A model generated the notes under the pieces. That model was not told the origin of the DNA and did not search any database. It worked only from the letters and a program-made list of their open reading frames with translations. From Kribbella jejuensis (GTDB lineage: Bacteria > Actinomycetota > Actinomycetes > Propionibacteriales > Kribbellaceae): a stretch of 64,000 bases of DNA. The DNA lies in contig NZ_VFMM01000001.1 in NCBI RefSeq assembly GCF_006715085.1, positions 1,488,001 to 1,552,000 of the forward strand, given 5' to 3'. Below, in pieces: positions 61,878 through 64,000 of the stretch. How positions within the stretch are numbered: position 1 is the first letter of the stretch; each line of letters opens with the position of its first letter. The position numbers were made by a program, and so were the translations under genes.

Positions 61878-61978
61878 CGGTTGCCTCGGGGCGGGTGAGA
61901 CGGAGGTCGCGTGGGGGTGCGGGGTGGGGAGAACTAGGATTTGGGGGTTCAGTCCACTCCTGCTGGAGGTATGCCGCG

Positions 61979-63640
61979 GTGTCTGCCGACTTCAACTACT
62001 CCGAGCTCTTGCCGTTGGGTGCCGACGAGACGGAGTACCGGCTGCTGACGACTGAAGGTGTCAGCACGTTCACGGTGGGCGCTCGGACGTTCCTGCAGGT
62101 GCAGCCCGAGGTGTTGCAGCAGCTGACCGCGGAAGCCATGCACGACATCTCGCACTACCTGCGGACCGCGCACCTGGAGCAGTTGCGGCGGATCATCGAC
62201 GACCCGGAGGCGTCCGGGAACGACCGGTTCGTCGCGCTCGACCTGTTGAAGAACGCGAACATCTCGGCCGGCGGCGTCCTCCCGATGTGCCAGGACACCG
62301 GTACCGCGATCGTGATGGGCAAGAAGTCCGAGGGCGTGCTGACCGGCGCGGTCGACGAGGAGTGGATCAGCCGCGGCGTGTACGACGCGTACACGAAGCT
62401 GAACCTGCGCTACAGCCAGATGGCACCGCTGACCATGTGGGACGAGAAGAACACCGGCTCCAACCTCCCGGCGCAGATCGAGCTGTACTCGACCCCGCAG
62501 CACGGCGACCCGGCGTACAAGTTCCTGTTCATGGCCAAGGGCGGCGGCTCCGCGAACAAGTCCTTCCTGTACCAGGAGACGAAGGCCGTGCTGAACCCCG
62601 CGCGGATGATCGAGTTCCTGGACGAGAAGATCCGCTCGCTCGGTACGGCGGCCTGCCCGCCGTACCACCTGGCGATCGTCGTCGGCGGCACCTCCGCCGA
62701 GTACGCGCTGAAGACCGCGAAGTACGCCTCCGCGCACTACCTGGACACGCTGCCGACGACCGGATCGCCGGTGGGGCACGGGTTCCGGGACGTGGAACTC
62801 GAGGAGGAGGTCTTCAAACTCACCCAGGAGTTCGGGATCGGCGCCCAGTTCGGCGGGAAGTACTTCTGCCACGACGTCCGCGTGATCCGGTTGCCGCGGC
62901 ACGGCGCGTCCTGCCCGGTGGCGATCGCGGTGTCGTGTTCGGCGGACCGCCAGGCGCTGGCGAAGATCACGCCGGAGGGTGTGTTCCTGGAGCAGCTGGA
63001 GAAGGAGCCGGCGCGGTTCCTGCCGGACACCACCGACGAACACCTCGACGACTCCGAGGTGGTCCGGATCGACCTGAACCGGCCGATGTCGGAGATCCGC
63101 GCGGAGCTGTCGAAGCTGCCCGTGAAGACGCGGCTGTCGCTGAGCGGACCGCTCGTGGTGGCGCGGGACATCGCGCACGCGAAGATCAAGGAGCGGCTGG
63201 ACGCGGGTGAGCCGATGCCGTCGTACTTGCGCGATCACGCGGTGTACTACGCGGGGCCCGCGAAGACGCCGGAGGGGTACGCGTCCGGGTCGTTCGGACC
63301 GACGACGGCGGGGCGGATGGACGCGTACGTCGACCAGTTCCAGGCCGCGGGTGGTTCGTTCGTGATGCTTGCCAAGGGCAACCGGTCGGCGAAGGTGACG
63401 GCGGCGTGCAAGGAGCACGGCGGGTTCTACCTGGGGTCGATCGGCGGGCCGGCGGCGCGGCTCGCGCAGGACTGCATCAAGTCCGTGGACGTGATCGAGT
63501 ACCCGGAGCTCGGCATGGAGGCGATCTGGAAGATCCAGGTCGAGGACTTCCCGGCATTCATCGTGGTGGACGACAAGGGCAACGACTTCTTCACCGACAC
63601 CAAGAAGCCAGTCCCCCTGACGGTGCGCCCAAGAAGCTAA
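61979..63640 (+). CDS. fumA: Class I (iron-sulfur) fumarate hydratase
   Basis: 553 aa. [16 protein letters not shown] (C104), [21 protein letters not shown] (C226) and [14 protein letters not shown] (C312) give the three [4Fe-4S] ligands. The Fe-S hydro-lyase alpha and beta domains are fused, as in FumA/FumB. Hydrates fumarate to malate, following SdhAB in the TCA cycle. GTG 61979 with GGAGG RBS. The 3' end is tandemly reiterated. Confidence 0.94.
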   Translation: MSADFNYSELLPLGADETEYRLLTTEGVSTFTVGARTFLQVQPEVLQQLTAEAMHDISHYLRTAHLEQLRRIIDDPEASGNDRFVALDLLKNANISAGGVLPMCQDTGTAIVMGKKSEGVLTGAVDEEWISRGVYDAYTKLNLRYSQMAPLTMWDEKNTGSNLPAQIELYSTPQHGDPAYKFLFMAKGGGSANKSFLYQETKAVLNPARMIEFLDEKIRSLGTAACPPYHLAIVVGGTSAEYALKTAKYASAHYLDTLPTTGSPVGHGFRDVELEEEVFKLTQEFGIGAQFGGKYFCHDVRVIRLPRHGASCPVAIAVSCSADRQALAKITPEGVFLEQLEKEPARFLPDTTDEHLDDSEVVRIDLNRPMSEIRAELSKLPVKTRLSLSGPLVVARDIAHAKIKERLDAGEPMPSYLRDHAVYYAGPAKTPEGYASGSFGPTTAGRMDAYVDQFQAAGGSFVMLAKGNRSAKVTAACKEHGGFYLGSIGGPAARLAQDCIKSVDVIEYPELGMEAIWKIQVEDFPAFIVVDDKGNDFFTDTKKPVPLTVRPRS

Positions 63641-63831
63641 AAGCAGGTGGGGGTGGGGGGACACCAGGAAACCAGTCCCCTAACAGTGCGCCCGAGAAGC
63701 TAAAAGCAGGTGGGGGTGGGGGGACACCAAGAAGCCAGTCCCCCTGACGGTGCGCCCAAGAAGCTGAAAGCAGCTGGGGCGAGGGCACACCAGGAAACCA
63801 GTCCCCCCCGACGGTGCGCCCAAGAAGTTAG
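63596..63831 (+). repeat. Tandem array of the fumarase 3' end (about four copies, 63-64-bp period)
   Basis: Copies at 63596-63640 (coding), 63660-63703, 63723-63767 and 63787-63831. Copies 1 and 3 are almost identical, as are 2 and 4 in their AGGAAACC core, so a 127-bp unit was probably doubled. Spacers start AAGCAGGTGGGGG on the coding strand. Each unit can fold GGGGGAC with GTCCCC(C). The last copy overlaps the stop of the convergent small gene. Confidence 0.88.
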
Positions 63832-63986
63832 CCTGCTTTGGTTTCGATTTCTTCTGGGAGTTTGAGGAGTAGGGCTCTGGCGGCTTTGACCAGGTCTGCT
63901 TCGTTGTGGCCGAACGCCTGGAGGTAGCACCCAAGGGCCGAGCGCAGCATCTGAAGCTCCTCGGCCTGCAGCTCGATGGTGTACAT
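63828..63986 (-). CDS. Small conserved hypothetical protein
   Basis: 52 aa, Leu-rich helical (MYTIELQAEELQMLRSALGC ... LVKAARALLLKLPEEI). GTGGAG lies before the ATG. Looks like a short actinobacterial family but I cannot name it. Its stop is inside the last copy of the fumarase 3' repeat. Too short for many gene finders. Confidence 0.65.
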   Translation of the reverse strand: MYTIELQAEELQMLRSALGCYLQAFGHNEADLVKAARALLLKLPEEIETKAG

Positions 63987-64000
63987 ATCTCCACGCTAAT

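Noticed and set aside
63596..63831. CRISPR-like array at the fumarase end
   Set aside because: The repeated unit is the gene's own 3' end, spacers are themselves repeated G-rich sequence, and no cas genes exist.
1..64000. tRNA, rRNA, riboswitch, prophage or biosynthetic gene cluster
   Set aside because: No cloverleaf, rRNA core sequence, recognised riboswitch motif, phage module or PKS/NRPS gene was seen on reading through; covariance-model searches would be needed for certainty.

Overview
The window is high-GC DNA (about 70 percent by eye) from a mycothiol-producing actinobacterium. Evidence includes a mycothiol deacetylase (mshB), an actinobacterial-type DapD, a mycobacterial Sdh1-type succinate dehydrogenase operon, DUF4245 beside glpX, DUF5302 and DUF1707 proteins, SigE-family ECF sigma, and many genes with a TAnnnT -10 box 6-8 nt before the start codon (leaderless mRNA). 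Gene content and codon style resemble Nocardioidaceae/Kribbellaceae, Kribbella in particular; that genus call is inference. The DNA is chromosomal: I see no phage, CRISPR, tRNA, rRNA or replication origin.

Layout. 1-6.2 kb: sugar-utilisation locus with a lipoprotein binding protein (cut by the window edge) divergent from a sugar-phosphate isomerase / PfkB kinase / LacI operon, then a convergent GH92 alpha-mannosidase. 6.2-18.1 kb: housekeeping and accessory genes (dapD, fdxA, GNAT, MFS exporter, MazF-like protein, VanW, flavin reductase, EamA transporter, mshB, NUDIX). 18.2-22 kb: sdh operon closed by a strong terminator. 22-34.8 kb: transporters, pterin dehydratase, AraC and WYL regulators, an ArsR/SRPBCC pair and an ABC-2 exporter. 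34.8-49.2 kb: map, ychF, cell-wall deacetylase, methyltransferase, rmuC, GH64 glucanase, a second ArsR/SRPBCC pair with a Rieske oxygenase, an ECF sigma with a partner membrane protein, and ispH. 49.4-56.6 kb: xseAB, a TetR-controlled flavodoxin/SMR unit, glpX with fructokinase. 56.6-64 kb: a small inverted-repeat element, a FadR-type regulator, leuA behind a leucine leader peptide, an ABC ATPase, three paralogous PH-like membrane proteins, and class I fumarase.

Most unusual: at three convergent gene junctions (fdxA, ychF, fumarase) the last ~35-45 bp of the gene, stop codon included, is repeated downstream of itself. Each copy is separated by a spacer that on the gene's coding strand runs A-rich then G-rich. 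Read from the opposing gene, copy plus spacer makes a hairpin followed by a C/T-rich tract, i.e. an intrinsic-terminator-like element built from the neighbour's 3' end. Also notable: a leucine attenuator in front of a LeuA that lacks its allosteric domain, a 169-bp CTAG-flanked MITE-like element touching both neighbouring stop codons, and a three-member membrane protein family found within 4.7 kb.
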